From: Agrococcus sp. ARC_14
GTDB taxonomy: Bacteria; Actinomycetota; Actinomycetes; Actinomycetales; Microbacteriaceae
Direction: 5' to 3'
NCBI RefSeq assembly: GCF_022436485.1
Contig: NZ_JAKUDO010000001.1
Span: forward strand, 744,001-808,000
DNA length: 64,000 bases
This document shows positions 53,869 to 62,747 of the stretch, one piece after another. The notes beneath the pieces are model-generated. The model made no database searches. It worked only from the letters and a program-made list of their open reading frames with translations, and was not told where the DNA came from. Position numbers and translations under genes: made by a program. Numbering within the stretch: the stretch's first letter is position 1; each line of letters opens with the position of its first letter.

Positions 53869-55165
53869 GCCGCGCCGGCCCGCGGAACAGGAAGGTCGTC
53901 TCGCGGATCGAGCCGAGGCCAAGCATGAGCATGACGACGCGGGCCAGGCCCATGCCGAAGCCGCCGTGCGGGGGCACGCCGTAGCGGAAGAAGTCGAGGT
54001 ACTCCTCGAGCTCCGCGGGGCTCATGCCCTTCTCGACGATCTGCGCCTCGAGCACATCGACGCGGTGCTCGCGCTGCGCGCCGGTGGAGATCTCGACACC
54101 GTTGTAGATGAGGTCGTAGGAGTTCGTGACCTCGGGGCGGCCCTCGGGGCGCAGGTGGTAGAACGGTCGCACGCTCGAGGGGAACTCCGTCACGAAGACG
54201 AAGTCGTGGCCCAGCTCGTCCTGCACGTGCTGCGAGATCTGGCGCTCTGCCTCGGGGTCGAGGTCGCCGTCGGTGCGCTCGATCGTGTGGCCGCGGGCCT
54301 CCACGATCGCCTTGACCTCGGCGTGCGTGATGCGCGGGAACGGCGTCGTCGGCACCTGCAGGTCGATGTCGAAGTGCTCCTTGAGCTCGGCGCCATGCTT
54401 CTCGACGACCGCCGTGACCGCCTTCGTCAGCAGCGTCTCGTGCAGTTGCATGACGTCCTCGTGCGAGTCGATCCAGGAGATCTCGCTGTCGACCGAGGTG
54501 AACTCGGTCGCGTGGCGGCTCGTGAAGGAGGGATCGGCGCGGAACGCCGGGGCGATCTCGAAGATCTTCCCGAAGCCGGCAGACTGCGCCATCTGCTTGA
54601 ACAGCTGCGGGGACTGCGCGAGGTAGGCAGTGGTCTCGAAGTAGGGCACCTCGAAGAGCTCGGCGCGCGACTCGGAGGCCGTGGCCATGAGCTTCGGCGT
54701 GTGCAGCTCGATGAAGCCCTCGTCGACCCAGTGCTGGCGCATCGCGTGCTCGATGGTGGTCTGCACGCGGAAGATCAGCTGCGCCTCCGGGCGGCGCAGG
54801 TCGAGGAAGCGCCAGTCGAGGCGCTTGTCGATCGACGAGTCATCGGCGATGGGGGAGTCCAGGGCCGCCGACTCGACCGTGAGCGAGTGCACCTTCACCT
54901 CGAGGCCGCCGAGCTTGACGCGCTCGTCGGCCTTGAGGTCGCCCTCGACGGTGATGAACGAGCCGTGCATGAGCGCGGAGACCTTCGCGGCCGTCTCCGC
55001 CGTCTCCTCGTTCACGGGGTTCACGAGCTGGGCCGAGCCCGACTCGTCGCGCAGGATCACGAACTGCACGCGCTTCTGGTCGCGCACCGTCTCCACCCAT
55101 CCCGCCACCTTCACGGGGCCGTCGGGGAGCGATGCGAGGTCCTTGATGAGAGTCCGCTGAGTCAC
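53858..55165 (-). CDS. aspS: Aspartate--tRNA ligase, short archaeal type
   Basis: 435 residues: OB-fold anticodon domain (VKVAGWVETVRDQKRVQFVILRD) and class II core (FIELHTPKLMATASESRAELF, FEIAPAFRADPSFTSRH, GGFGMGLARVVMLMLGLGSIRET). It lacks the about 120-residue GAD insertion of ordinary bacterial AspRS, so it belongs to the archaeal/eukaryotic AspS2 class. Whether it also charges tRNA-Asn cannot be decided from this sequence. GTG start with TAGGAT seven bases upstream. Confidence 0.93.
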   Translation of the reverse strand: MTQRTLIKDLASLPDGPVKVAGWVETVRDQKRVQFVILRDESGSAQLVNPVNEETAETAAKVSALMHGSFITVEGDLKADERVKLGGLEVKVHSLTVESAALDSPIADDSSIDKRLDWRFLDLRRPEAQLIFRVQTTIEHAMRQHWVDEGFIELHTPKLMATASESRAELFEVPYFETTAYLAQSPQLFKQMAQSAGFGKIFEIAPAFRADPSFTSRHATEFTSVDSEISWIDSHEDVMQLHETLLTKAVTAVVEKHGAELKEHFDIDLQVPTTPFPRITHAEVKAIVEARGHTIERTDGDLDPEAERQISQHVQDELGHDFVFVTEFPSSVRPFYHLRPEGRPEVTNSYDLIYNGVEISTGAQREHRVDVLEAQIVEKGMSPAELEEYLDFFRYGVPPHGGFGMGLARVVMLMLGLGSIRETTFLFRGPARLTP

Positions 55166-55172
55166 GGGCTCG

Positions 55173-55178
55173 ATCCTA
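55173..55178 (-). promoter_or_regulatory. -10 box TAGGAT of aspS
   Basis: Seven bases before GTG 55165, overlapping the stop codon of the upstream membrane protein gene. Confidence 0.5.
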
Positions 55179-55463
55179 CCGATGCGCTGGCACGCCCCAG
55201 CGCGCCAGCCCGATCCAGCCGACGACGAGCGCGACGGCCGAGGCCGTCAGCGCGACCCAGCCCGCCCACGCGGGCACCCCATCCGCAGTCTCCGATGCCA
55301 CGAGCAGCCACAGGCCCGCCGCGGCGAGCACCGCGACCGCCCCGGCGACCGGCAGCCCGTGCCGCACGTGGGCGATCGAGCCGGCCCACACCCACAGCAT
55401 CGTGGCGGCGAGCACGACGACGAGCGCGACGAGCAGCGGCACGAGGAGGGGCATGTGCTCCAT
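55176..55463 (-). CDS. Three-helix small membrane protein, unknown
   Basis: 95 residues from ATG 55463, or 92 from ATG 55454, which has GGAG just upstream. Three hydrophobic helices (about 5-26, 34-55, 64-88). No family recognised. Divergent from the histidine phosphatase gene. Confidence 0.65.
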   Translation of the reverse strand: MEHMPLLVPLLVALVVVLAATMLWVWAGSIAHVRHGLPVAGAVAVLAAAGLWLLVASETADGVPAWAGWVALTASAVALVVGWIGLARWGVPAHR

Positions 55464-55495
55464 TCTGTCGCGCCGCTGCCCATAGGTTCCGCCGG

Positions 55496-55501
55496 TACGA
55501 T
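55496..55501 (+). promoter_or_regulatory. -10 box TACGAT of the cytochrome c maturation cluster
   Basis: Seven bases before ATG 55509; likely drives the whole five-gene unit. Confidence 0.55.
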
Positions 55502-55508
55502 CGGACCC

Positions 55509-56162
55509 ATGCCCGCCCGTCGCCTCCATCTCGTGCGCCACGGCGAGGTGCACAACCCGGAGGGCGTGCTCTACGGGCGGCTGCCGGGCTACACCCTCTC
55601 CCAGCGCGGCCACCGCATGGCGCAGCTCGCCGTCGAGCAGCTCTCCAGCGGCGAGACGGCCCGACCGGTGGTGCGGCTCGCGGCCAGCCCGCTCGAGCGT
55701 GCGCAGCAGTCGGCGCAGCCGTGGTCGGATGCCTTCGGCCTCGAGATCCGCACCGAGCACCGCATCATCGAGCCGACGAACCGGTTCGAGGGCAAGACCT
55801 TCGAGGCGAGCGGCGCGCTCACGCATCCCTCGTCGTGGCCGCTGCTGCGCAATCCCTTCCGCCCGTCGTGGGGCGAGCCGTACAAGGCGATCGCCCAGCG
55901 GATGCGCGCGGCGATGGAGGATGCCTGGGACGAGCTCGAGGAATCCGGCGACGACGGCGACATCGTGATGGTCAGCCACCAGTCGCCGATCTGGATGGCG
56001 CACCTCGACATCGCGGGCAGGCACCTCTGGCACGACCCGCGCTCGCGCCGTTGCCAGCTCTCATCGATCACGAGCTTCGCGCGCATGGACGGCCGCTTCG
56101 CCGAGGTCGACTACGTCGAGCCGGCCGCCGCGGTCGACGCGATCGACACGGGGGCGGTGTGA
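55509..56162 (+). CDS. Histidine phosphatase, first gene of the cytochrome c cluster
   Basis: 217 residues: RHG site HLVRHGEVHNPEGVLYGRLPG, AASPLERAQQSA, and VMVSHQSPIWM with the second His. Counterpart by position of M. tuberculosis Rv0525. Its role in the cluster is not known. The stop shares one base with the start of the next gene (TGATG). Confidence 0.87.
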   Translation: MPARRLHLVRHGEVHNPEGVLYGRLPGYTLSQRGHRMAQLAVEQLSSGETARPVVRLAASPLERAQQSAQPWSDAFGLEIRTEHRIIEPTNRFEGKTFEASGALTHPSSWPLLRNPFRPSWGEPYKAIAQRMRAAMEDAWDELEESGDDGDIVMVSHQSPIWMAHLDIAGRHLWHDPRSRRCQLSSITSFARMDGRFAEVDYVEPAAAVDAIDTGAV

Positions 56163-56734
56163 TGCGGCGTCGGATGCGCGTGGCCGGCATCGCGCTCGCT
56201 GCGCTCGCGCTCGCGGGCTGTGCTTCGGCCGACGGCGTGGCGGGCCAGGTCGGCGACGCCGGGTACATCGCCGGCGACGGCTTCGTCACGGAGTTCGCGC
56301 CCGAGGATCGCACGGCGCCGGAGCCGTTCTCGGGCCCGCTCGCGGAGGGCGGCGAGTTCGACTCGGCCGAGCTCGACGGCGTCTCGCTCGTCAACTTCTG
56401 GTACGCCGCCTGCCCGCCGTGCAGGGTCGAGGCACCGGTGCTCGCCGAGCTGCACGCTGAGCTCGGCGACGAGGTCGACTTCATCGGTGTGAACGTGCGC
56501 GACGGCGCCGCGCAGGCCGCGACCTTCGAGGAGCAGTTCGGCATCGAGTACCCCTCGGTGCTCGACGACGAATCCGCCGAGGCGCAGCTCGCGTTCACCG
56601 GCATCGTCGCCCCGAACGCCGTGCCCTCGACGATCATCCTTGACGCCGAGGGCCGCGTGGCCGCCCGCATCTCCGGCGCCGTGACCGACACCAGCATCCT
56701 CTCGACGCTGCTGCGGGAGGAGCTCGAGCGGTGA
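56162..56734 (+). CDS. TlpA/ResA-like thioredoxin lipoprotein
   Basis: 190 residues: lipoprotein signal LALAGC (Cys 20), then a thioredoxin fold with ACPPC as the redox pair in VNFWYAACPPCRVEAPVL and the cis-Pro in NAVPSTIILD. Outside the membrane it would reduce the haem-binding cysteines of apocytochrome c, receiving electrons from CcdA encoded next. Overlaps ccdA by four bases (GTGA). Confidence 0.92.
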   Translation: MRRRMRVAGIALAALALAGCASADGVAGQVGDAGYIAGDGFVTEFAPEDRTAPEPFSGPLAEGGEFDSAELDGVSLVNFWYAACPPCRVEAPVLAELHAELGDEVDFIGVNVRDGAAQAATFEEQFGIEYPSVLDDESAEAQLAFTGIVAPNAVPSTIILDAEGRVAARISGAVTDTSILSTLLREELER

Positions 56735-57531
56735 CCTTCGCCGTCCCCTTCGCCGCGGCTTCGCTCGCGCCCCTTACCGCCTTCGACGTGGCCGCGTTCG
56801 ACCCTGCGGGCGCCGTGCTGAGCGGGCAGCTGCTCGTCTCGGTGCCGATCGCGCTGCTCGCCGGGCTCGTCTCGTTCGCGAGCCCGTGCATCCTGCCGCT
56901 CGTGCCCGGCTATCTGGGCCTGGTCGGCTCGCTCGTCGGCGACAAGGAGGGTGGCCGCGGCCGCCTCATCGCGGGCGTCGCGCTGTTCATCGCCGGCTTC
57001 ACGCTCGTGTTCGTGCTCGGCAACGCCATCGTCGGGGCGGCCAGCTCGTTCCTGCTGCAGTACGCCGATCTGCTCGTGCGCATCCTCGGCGTGGTGCTCA
57101 TCCTCCTCGGGCTCGTCTTCGTCGGGCAGTTCTCCTTCCTGCAGCGCATCTGGAAGCCGCAGCAGGTGAAGTCGGGCGGCATGTGGGCCGCGCCGGTCGT
57201 CGGCGTGGTCTTCGCGCTCGGCTGGACCCCCTGCTCGGGCCCGACCCTCGCCGCGATCAGCGCGCTCACGGTCACGACCGGCAGCGCCTGGCAGGGCGCG
57301 ATCCTCGGCCTCGCCTACGCGCTCGGCCTGGGGATCCCGTTCCTGCTCATCGCGCTCGGGCTCGGCTGGGCGGGCGGTGCCGTCGCGTGGCTGCGTCGAC
57401 ACATCCGCCTCGTCAACATCGTCGGCGGTGCCATGCTCATGGCCATCGGCCTGCTCATGGTCACCGGCGCGTGGAACGCCATCATGCAATCGCTCCAGGG
57501 TTGGATCGCCTCCGTTGTCACCATCATCTAG
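56731..57531 (+). CDS. ccdA: CcdA-type cytochrome c biogenesis protein
   Basis: 266 residues with six core membrane helices, passing electrons from cytoplasmic thioredoxin to the TlpA-like protein. The two redox cysteines lie in ASPCILPLVPGYLG and GWTPCSGPTLAA. GTG start overlaps tlpA; its end overlaps the resB start by 17 bases. Confidence 0.93.
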   Translation: MTFAVPFAAASLAPLTAFDVAAFDPAGAVLSGQLLVSVPIALLAGLVSFASPCILPLVPGYLGLVGSLVGDKEGGRGRLIAGVALFIAGFTLVFVLGNAIVGAASSFLLQYADLLVRILGVVLILLGLVFVGQFSFLQRIWKPQQVKSGGMWAAPVVGVVFALGWTPCSGPTLAAISALTVTTGSAWQGAILGLAYALGLGIPFLLIALGLGWAGGAVAWLRRHIRLVNIVGGAMLMAIGLLMVTGAWNAIMQSLQGWIASVVTII

Positions 57532-59164
57532 CTCCGACCCGCTGCGCCCGGGCGACCACATCGACTCGGCCGAGCCCGCCGAGAGCGCGCCCGGCAGCGG
57601 GCCGAGGCTCGGCGTGGTCGGCTGGCTGCGCTTCCTGTGGCGGCAGCTCACGTCGATGCGCACGGCGATCGTGCTGCTGCTGCTGCTCGCGGTCGGCGCG
57701 ATCCCCGGCAGTCTCGTGCCGCAGCGCTCGAGCGACCCGAACGGCGTCATCCAGGTGCGCGCCGACAATCCCGATCTGGTGTGGCTCTACGACGCGCTGT
57801 CGCTCCACGACGTCTACTCGAGCCCATGGTTCTCGGCCATCTACATCCTGCTGTTCACCTCCCTGGTCGGCTGCGTCATCCCGCGCCTCATGCACCACTG
57901 GAAGGCCATGCGCGCGCTGCCGCCGCGCACCCCCGCCCGCCTGTCTCGCCTCGTCGGCTTCCAGACCGTGGCGGGCGACGCATCCGACCTCGACCGTGCG
58001 GATGGGGTGCTCAAGAGGCTCGGGTACCGCACGACGCGCTACGGCGACTCGGTCTCTGCCGAGCGCGGCTACCTGCGCGAGACGGGCAACCTGCTGTTCC
58101 ACATCTCGCTGCTGGCGATGATCCTGGTGGTGGGCCTCGGCTCGGGCTTCGGCTACAACGGGCAGCGGCTCGTGGTCGAGGGGCGCGGCTTCGCGAACAC
58201 GCTGTCGAGCTATGACACGTTCACGGCGGGGCAGTGGTTCGACGACGCGGCGCTGGATCCGTTCTCGGTGCAGCTCGACGACCTCGACGTGGTCTACGAG
58301 ACCGAGAACCCGAACGCCGTCGGCGCACCGCTCGACTTCACCGCGCACGTGTCGGTCACCGAGCATGGCGCGGAGCGCGACGCGCAGATCAAGGTGAACG
58401 AGCCGCTCAACGTCGCGGGCGCCGACCTCTACCTGATCTCGAACGGCTACGCGCCCCGCATCTCGGTGCGCGACGCCGAGGGCGATCTCGTCTACGACGA
58501 GTACACGCCGTTCCTCGCCCAGGACGACCAGATGACGAGCCTGGGCGTGATGAAGCTGCCGGATGGCCTCGGGGAGCAGCTGGGCCTACGCGGCTTCTTC
58601 TACCCGACGGCCGTGCCGCTCGACACCGGCGCCCTCGCATCCGCCTACCCAGACCTCGCGAACCCGGTGCTGTCGCTGCAGGCGTTCACGGGGGATCTGG
58701 GCCTCGACGCCGGGGTCCCGCGCTCGGTGTATGCGCTCGAGACCGACGAGATGACGCAGATCGCGGGCGGGGAATCGGGCACCGATGCGCTGACGATCGC
58801 ACCGGGGCAGACGGTCGACATTCCGGGCGGGCTCGGCACGATCACGTTCGAGGATGTGCGGCGCTACGGGGTGATCGACGTGCATGTGGATCACACGCAG
58901 ACGCCGGTGTTCTGGATCGCGGTGGTGCTGATGGTCTCGCTGCTCGGCTCGCTGCTCATCCCGCGGCGCCGCCTGTGGGTGAAGGCCGTGGGCGGCAGGC
59001 TCGAGCTCGCCGGACTCGCGCGTGGCGAGGACCCGACGCTCGAGCGCGCGGTCGACGATCTGGCGAAGCGGCTCGGGGGCGGGGCCGAGCCCGCTGTCGC
59101 GGAGCACGCTGGCGATGCCGAGCCCGAGCCCGGCAGCCGTCGCGAGGGTACGATCGACTCGTGA
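57515..59164 (+). CDS. resB: ResB cytochrome c synthesis protein
   Basis: 549 residues: three N-terminal membrane helices (TAIVLLLLLAVGAIPGSLVPQ is the first, about 45), a large extracytoplasmic domain (about 240-470) and a final helix near 480. With CcsA it forms the system II haem lyase. The best in-frame start beside the ccdA stop is TTG 57515, giving the N-terminus MSPSSSSDPLRPGDHIDS; the exact start is uncertain. It ends on the CcsA start (GTGA). Confidence 0.9.
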   Translation: MSPSSSSDPLRPGDHIDSAEPAESAPGSGPRLGVVGWLRFLWRQLTSMRTAIVLLLLLAVGAIPGSLVPQRSSDPNGVIQVRADNPDLVWLYDALSLHDVYSSPWFSAIYILLFTSLVGCVIPRLMHHWKAMRALPPRTPARLSRLVGFQTVAGDASDLDRADGVLKRLGYRTTRYGDSVSAERGYLRETGNLLFHISLLAMILVVGLGSGFGYNGQRLVVEGRGFANTLSSYDTFTAGQWFDDAALDPFSVQLDDLDVVYETENPNAVGAPLDFTAHVSVTEHGAERDAQIKVNEPLNVAGADLYLISNGYAPRISVRDAEGDLVYDEYTPFLAQDDQMTSLGVMKLPDGLGEQLGLRGFFYPTAVPLDTGALASAYPDLANPVLSLQAFTGDLGLDAGVPRSVYALETDEMTQIAGGESGTDALTIAPGQTVDIPGGLGTITFEDVRRYGVIDVHVDHTQTPVFWIAVVLMVSLLGSLLIPRRRLWVKAVGGRLELAGLARGEDPTLERAVDDLAKRLGGGAEPAVAEHAGDAEPEPGSRREGTIDS

Positions 59165-60120
59165 CCCCGGCCGACTTCGACTCCTACTCGCTGACGCTTG
59201 TCTACTCGGCGATGGCCGTGTACACGCTCGCGTTCATCGCCTACGCGGTCGACGTCGCACGCCGCTCGGCGGCGAAGCCGGTGCCTGCCGAGGCGCGCGA
59301 GCTGGTCGGCGCGGGTGCGCTCGCCGGCGCCGACGCACCTGCCCGCCCCGACGCACCTGCCCGCCCCGACGCATCCGCCCCCCTCACGACCGCAAGTCGC
59401 GGCGCTCGGATCGGCTTCGCGCTCACGGTGCTCGCGTGGGCGCTGCACCTCGGCGGCGCGCTGCTGCGAGGCCTCGCGGCCGGGCGCGTGCCCTGGTCGA
59501 ACATGTACGAGTTCGCGCTCACCGGCGTCGCCGTGATCGTCGGCGTCTTCGTGCTGTCGCGGCTGTGGAAGGACCTGAACTTCCTCGGCGTGTTCATCAC
59601 CGGCCTCGCGACCGTGTTCCTGGGCGTCGCGACCGTGAACTACTACGTCGAGGTCACGCCGCTGCCGCCGGCGCTGCAGTCGTACTGGCTCGTCATCCAC
59701 GTCTTCGTGGCGACGCTCGCGACCGGATTCATGGGCCTCGGCACCGGCCTGAGCATCCTGCAGCTCATCAAGGAGAAGCGCGACAACGGCTTCCTGCGGT
59801 CGCTGCCGAGCCCGGTGCAGCTCGAGGATCTCGCCTACCGCGTCGGCGTGATCGGCTTCATCTTCTGGACCTTCACGCTGATGGCCGGCGCGATCTGGGC
59901 GGAGCACGCCTGGGGCCGCTACTGGGGCTGGGACACGAAGGAGGTCTGGACCTTCGTGATCTGGGTCATCTACGCGGGCTACGTCCATGCGCGCGCGACC
60001 CGGGGCTGGCGCGGCTCTCGCTCTGCCTGGCTGCAGATCATCGGCTTCACCGCGATCATCTTCAACTTCACGATCGTGAACCAGTTCTTCGCGGGCCTGC
60101 ACGCCTACTCCGGCCTCTGA
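59161..60120 (+). CDS. ccsB: CcsA/CcsB haem-handling cytochrome c assembly protein
   Basis: 319 residues, about eight membrane helices, with the haem-binding WWD-type motif WGRYWGWDTKEVW near 255 and flanking histidines. An Ala/Pro/Asp-rich insert with repeated ARPDAP (about 57-75) lies in the first cytoplasmic loop. Completes the haem lyase with ResB. Confidence 0.93.
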   Translation: MTPADFDSYSLTLVYSAMAVYTLAFIAYAVDVARRSAAKPVPAEARELVGAGALAGADAPARPDAPARPDASAPLTTASRGARIGFALTVLAWALHLGGALLRGLAAGRVPWSNMYEFALTGVAVIVGVFVLSRLWKDLNFLGVFITGLATVFLGVATVNYYVEVTPLPPALQSYWLVIHVFVATLATGFMGLGTGLSILQLIKEKRDNGFLRSLPSPVQLEDLAYRVGVIGFIFWTFTLMAGAIWAEHAWGRYWGWDTKEVWTFVIWVIYAGYVHARATRGWRGSRSAWLQIIGFTAIIFNFTIVNQFFAGLHAYSGL

Positions 60121-60252
60121 GCCGGGCTGCTGCGCTGCCCGAGCAGGACGCACCACCGCCACCGTCATCGGCAGCTGGTCGCTGACGCTCAACCGGCCAG
60201 AAGCGGCTGCGCCGCGATAATCACGTCGAAGCCGGTTCTCACCGGTTGACGG

Positions 60253-61131
60253 TCACGCGTCTCGGGTGATCGGTGCCCGCCTGTGGACATTGCGTCGCAC
60301 CAGGTCGAGCACGATCGCCATCACGGCCTGTGGCTCGAACATCACCTGCTCGTAGGTGAAGCGGAGCACGCGGTAGCCGAGCATCGTGAGCGCGGCGTCT
60401 CGCCTGCGATCATTCGCCATCTGCTTGCGCGAGCCGTGCCACTCGAGTGAGTCGACCTCGACGACCAGCGACTTGCCGATCAGGAAGTCGCAGAACTCGC
60501 CGGGCAGCAGTTCGGGCTGCTGGGTGAATGCGATCTGCGCGCGGTGCAGCATCGCGGCGAACGTCGACTCCGACCCGGACCCCGACTGCTCGGAGGCGCG
60601 CTCGAGCGAGCGACGGAGCGCCTTGGGCAGCTGTCGCGTGAGGTCGTGGAGCTCGTCGCGGTGCAGCTTCTTGGCGCGCAGCGCGCTGTCTGCGGCGGCG
60701 ATCAGGTCGACCTCTGCAACGCACCCTGCTGCCACCGCGAGCGAGGTGGGGATCGAGTCGGTGCCGTCCCACGGCCGGCGTTCCGGGAGGTGTCGGAGCA
60801 GTGTGTGCACCCGCATGCCGTCAGCCCGCGATGCGCGCGCGAGGCGCGCGCTGTGGGTCTCGCGATGCACGCGGATGTGGAGGTCGCGGTCGCCATGCGG
60901 CGTCCAGAGTCCCAGGCTGCGGAACGCGCTGACGCAGCTGACGACACCGCCGAGCCCCAAGGCCCGCGTGACGTCGTTGTCGACGCCGTCGAGAGCGACC
61001 CAGCCTCGGAGCGGCACCCGGAGCGCACCCCGGCGACGGAGCTCTCGCAGCTCGCGCTCGCTGATGTGCTCGCTCGCGATAGCCGTCGTGCAGACGCCGC
61101 CCGCGGTGGCGAGCCAGTGCAGGAAGTCCAT
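60253..61131 (-). CDS. DUF559 domain protein with AbiEi-like N-terminus
   Basis: 292 residues. The C-terminal domain is the VSR-like PD-(D/E)xK fold of DUF559: LVVEVDSLEWHG, RRRDAALTMLGYRVLRFTYEQV. The N-terminal part (FLHWLATAGGVCTTA, ISERELRELRRRGALRVPLRGW) looks like the winged helix of type IV toxin-antitoxin AbiEi regulators. Very common and often multicopy in actinobacteria; function unknown. GACGAT precedes ATG 61131. Confidence 0.82.
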   Translation of the reverse strand: MDFLHWLATAGGVCTTAIASEHISERELRELRRRGALRVPLRGWVALDGVDNDVTRALGLGGVVSCVSAFRSLGLWTPHGDRDLHIRVHRETHSARLARASRADGMRVHTLLRHLPERRPWDGTDSIPTSLAVAAGCVAEVDLIAAADSALRAKKLHRDELHDLTRQLPKALRRSLERASEQSGSGSESTFAAMLHRAQIAFTQQPELLPGEFCDFLIGKSLVVEVDSLEWHGSRKQMANDRRRDAALTMLGYRVLRFTYEQVMFEPQAVMAIVLDLVRRNVHRRAPITRDA

Positions 61132-61298
61132 CGCGGCATCGTCGTGCACTCGGGAGCGTCCCGCTGCGGCGAAGGCCGCGGGTGTGGAGAGCGGCCCGCA
61201 CCGTCGACCGGTGAGCACCGGGCCGCCGCGATAGTCCCGCCCGAGGCGGTGCGCACCGGTTGGCGCGACGGGGCCGGCCAGGCCGGCGCAGGATGCGC

Positions 61299-61340
61299 GG
61301 CGCGCAGAAGCGCGCAGCCGCGGCGCGCAGAGGCGCGCAG
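61299..61340. repeat. Short GCGCGCAG tandem-like repeats
   Basis: Four GCGCGCAG units at irregular spacing in the 221-base gap 61132-61352. Low-complexity; no gene seen in the gap. Confidence 0.5.
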
Positions 61341-61352
61341 TCGGCCCTCGCG

Positions 61353-62324
61353 TCAGAGGTGCGGGATGCAGGCGGCGAGGCGCGCGCGCCAGTGCTCCAG
61401 CCGCTCGGGGGCAGCGGCGTGGGCAGCGAGGAGTGCCGGGTCGGGGGAGACGCGGCCCGCGGGGATCGTGCCCCCGACGGGCAGCAGCGGCGTCGACGCG
61501 ACGTCGGCGGCCAGCAGCGCTCCGGTGCCGAGCCCGCAGTCGTAGGGCAGCGAGGGGAGCGCGCCGGCCAGCGCCGCGCCGAGCGACAGCCCCACGGACG
61601 AGTCGAGCGCGCTCGAGACGACTGCGGGCAACCCTGCCTCCTCGACGATGGCGAGCGCCGCGCGGATGCCGCCCAGCGGCTGCGCCTTCACCACGATCAC
61701 GTCGGCGGCACCGGCGCGAGCGACGAGCAGCGGATCCTCGGCCTTGCGCACCGACTCGTCGGCCGCGATCGGGATCGCCAGCCGATGCAGTCGCGTGCGC
61801 AGCTCGGCCAGCTCGGGCACGCTCGCGCACGGCTGCTCCACGTACTCCAGGTCGAAGTGCTCGAGCGCCCGCACCGCGGTCTCTGCCTCGTCGACGCTCC
61901 AACCGCCGTTCGCATCCACCCGGATGCGCGCGTCAGGCAACAGCGCCCGCACCTCCGCGACCCGCGCGACATCCTCGTCCAGCCACTGCCCGCGCTCCGC
62001 GACCTTCACCTTCACGGTGCGGCACCCGTCATAGCGCGCCAGCAAACCCGCAACGGCATCCGGCCCCACCGCAGGCAGCGTCGCGTTCACCGGGATGCGC
62101 TCGCGCACGACCGCAGGCCGCTCGAGCTCGGCGTCCTCGAGCGCGGCCCGCAGCCACCGCGCGGCCTCCTCGGGCTCGTACTCCAGGAACGGGCTCCACT
62201 CGCCCCAGCCGGCAGCCCCGGAGAACAGCGCGACCTCGCGATGCTCGACGCCGCGGAAGCGCGTCGCAAGGGGCAGCGACACGACGTGCATGCGGTCGGC
62301 GAGCCGTTCGAAGGCGAGGTCCAC
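61353..62324 (-). CDS. menC: o-Succinylbenzoate synthase
   Basis: Enolase-superfamily enzyme of menaquinone synthesis. 323 residues: catalytic Lys in TVKVKVAERG, metal ligands in RVDANGGW, VEQPC and ADESV, second Lys in IVVKAQPLGG. The N-terminal capping domain opens HVVSLPLATRFRG. Start taken as GTG 62324. Divergent from a membrane protein gene. Other men genes are not in view. Confidence 0.92.
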   Translation of the reverse strand: MDLAFERLADRMHVVSLPLATRFRGVEHREVALFSGAAGWGEWSPFLEYEPEEAARWLRAALEDAELERPAVVRERIPVNATLPAVGPDAVAGLLARYDGCRTVKVKVAERGQWLDEDVARVAEVRALLPDARIRVDANGGWSVDEAETAVRALEHFDLEYVEQPCASVPELAELRTRLHRLAIPIAADESVRKAEDPLLVARAGAADVIVVKAQPLGGIRAALAIVEEAGLPAVVSSALDSSVGLSLGAALAGALPSLPYDCGLGTGALLAADVASTPLLPVGGTIPAGRVSPDPALLAAHAAAPERLEHWRARLAACIPHL

Positions 62325-62358
62325 GCGCTCATGCTCGCACGCCTGGCACAATCGACGA

Positions 62359-62691
62359 GTGACCGAGCTGCCATGGGTGATCGAGACCCGCGCCACGACC
62401 CGACGCCGCAATCCCATCTGGGGAGTGCTCGCGCTCGTCGCATCCGCGCTCTGCGGTGCCAGCTTCCTGGTCGGCATGGGCATCGCGTGGGTCGACCTCG
62501 ACGGCCTGGTCTTCTGGCTGCTGCCGGTCTGGGGCATCGTCACGCTGCTCGCGATCGCCTTCGCGATCACCGCCTTCGTCAAGCGCGGCAGCGCCAACAT
62601 CACCATGGCGGCGATCTCCGGCGGCCTGCTCGTCATCTCGAACCCGGTGGTCTTCCTCATCGTCGCGCTGGGCCTCGGCCTGCTGCAGTAG
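62359..62691 (+). CDS. Three-helix membrane protein, unknown
   Basis: 110 residues from GTG 62359: a charged head then three hydrophobic helices (about 20-42, 50-72, 78-108). DUF4190-like in outline but not securely assignable. CACAAT lies six bases before the GTG. Confidence 0.7.
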   Translation: MTELPWVIETRATTRRRNPIWGVLALVASALCGASFLVGMGIAWVDLDGLVFWLLPVWGIVTLLAIAFAITAFVKRGSANITMAAISGGLLVISNPVVFLIVALGLGLLQ

Positions 62692-62735
62692 CGGAGGCGG
62701 TGGCGCGCCTCCGCGCGCACATCGCATCGGGTTCG

Positions 62736-62741
62736 TAGCAT
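62736..62741 (+). promoter_or_regulatory. -10 box TAGCAT, leaderless start at 62748
   Basis: Six bases before GTG 62748. Confidence 0.5.
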
Positions 62742-62747
62742 CACGGT

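Noticed and set aside
61299..61340. GCGCGCAG repeats as a possible array or binding-site cluster
   Set aside because: Irregular, only four units, composed of the bases that dominate this genome.
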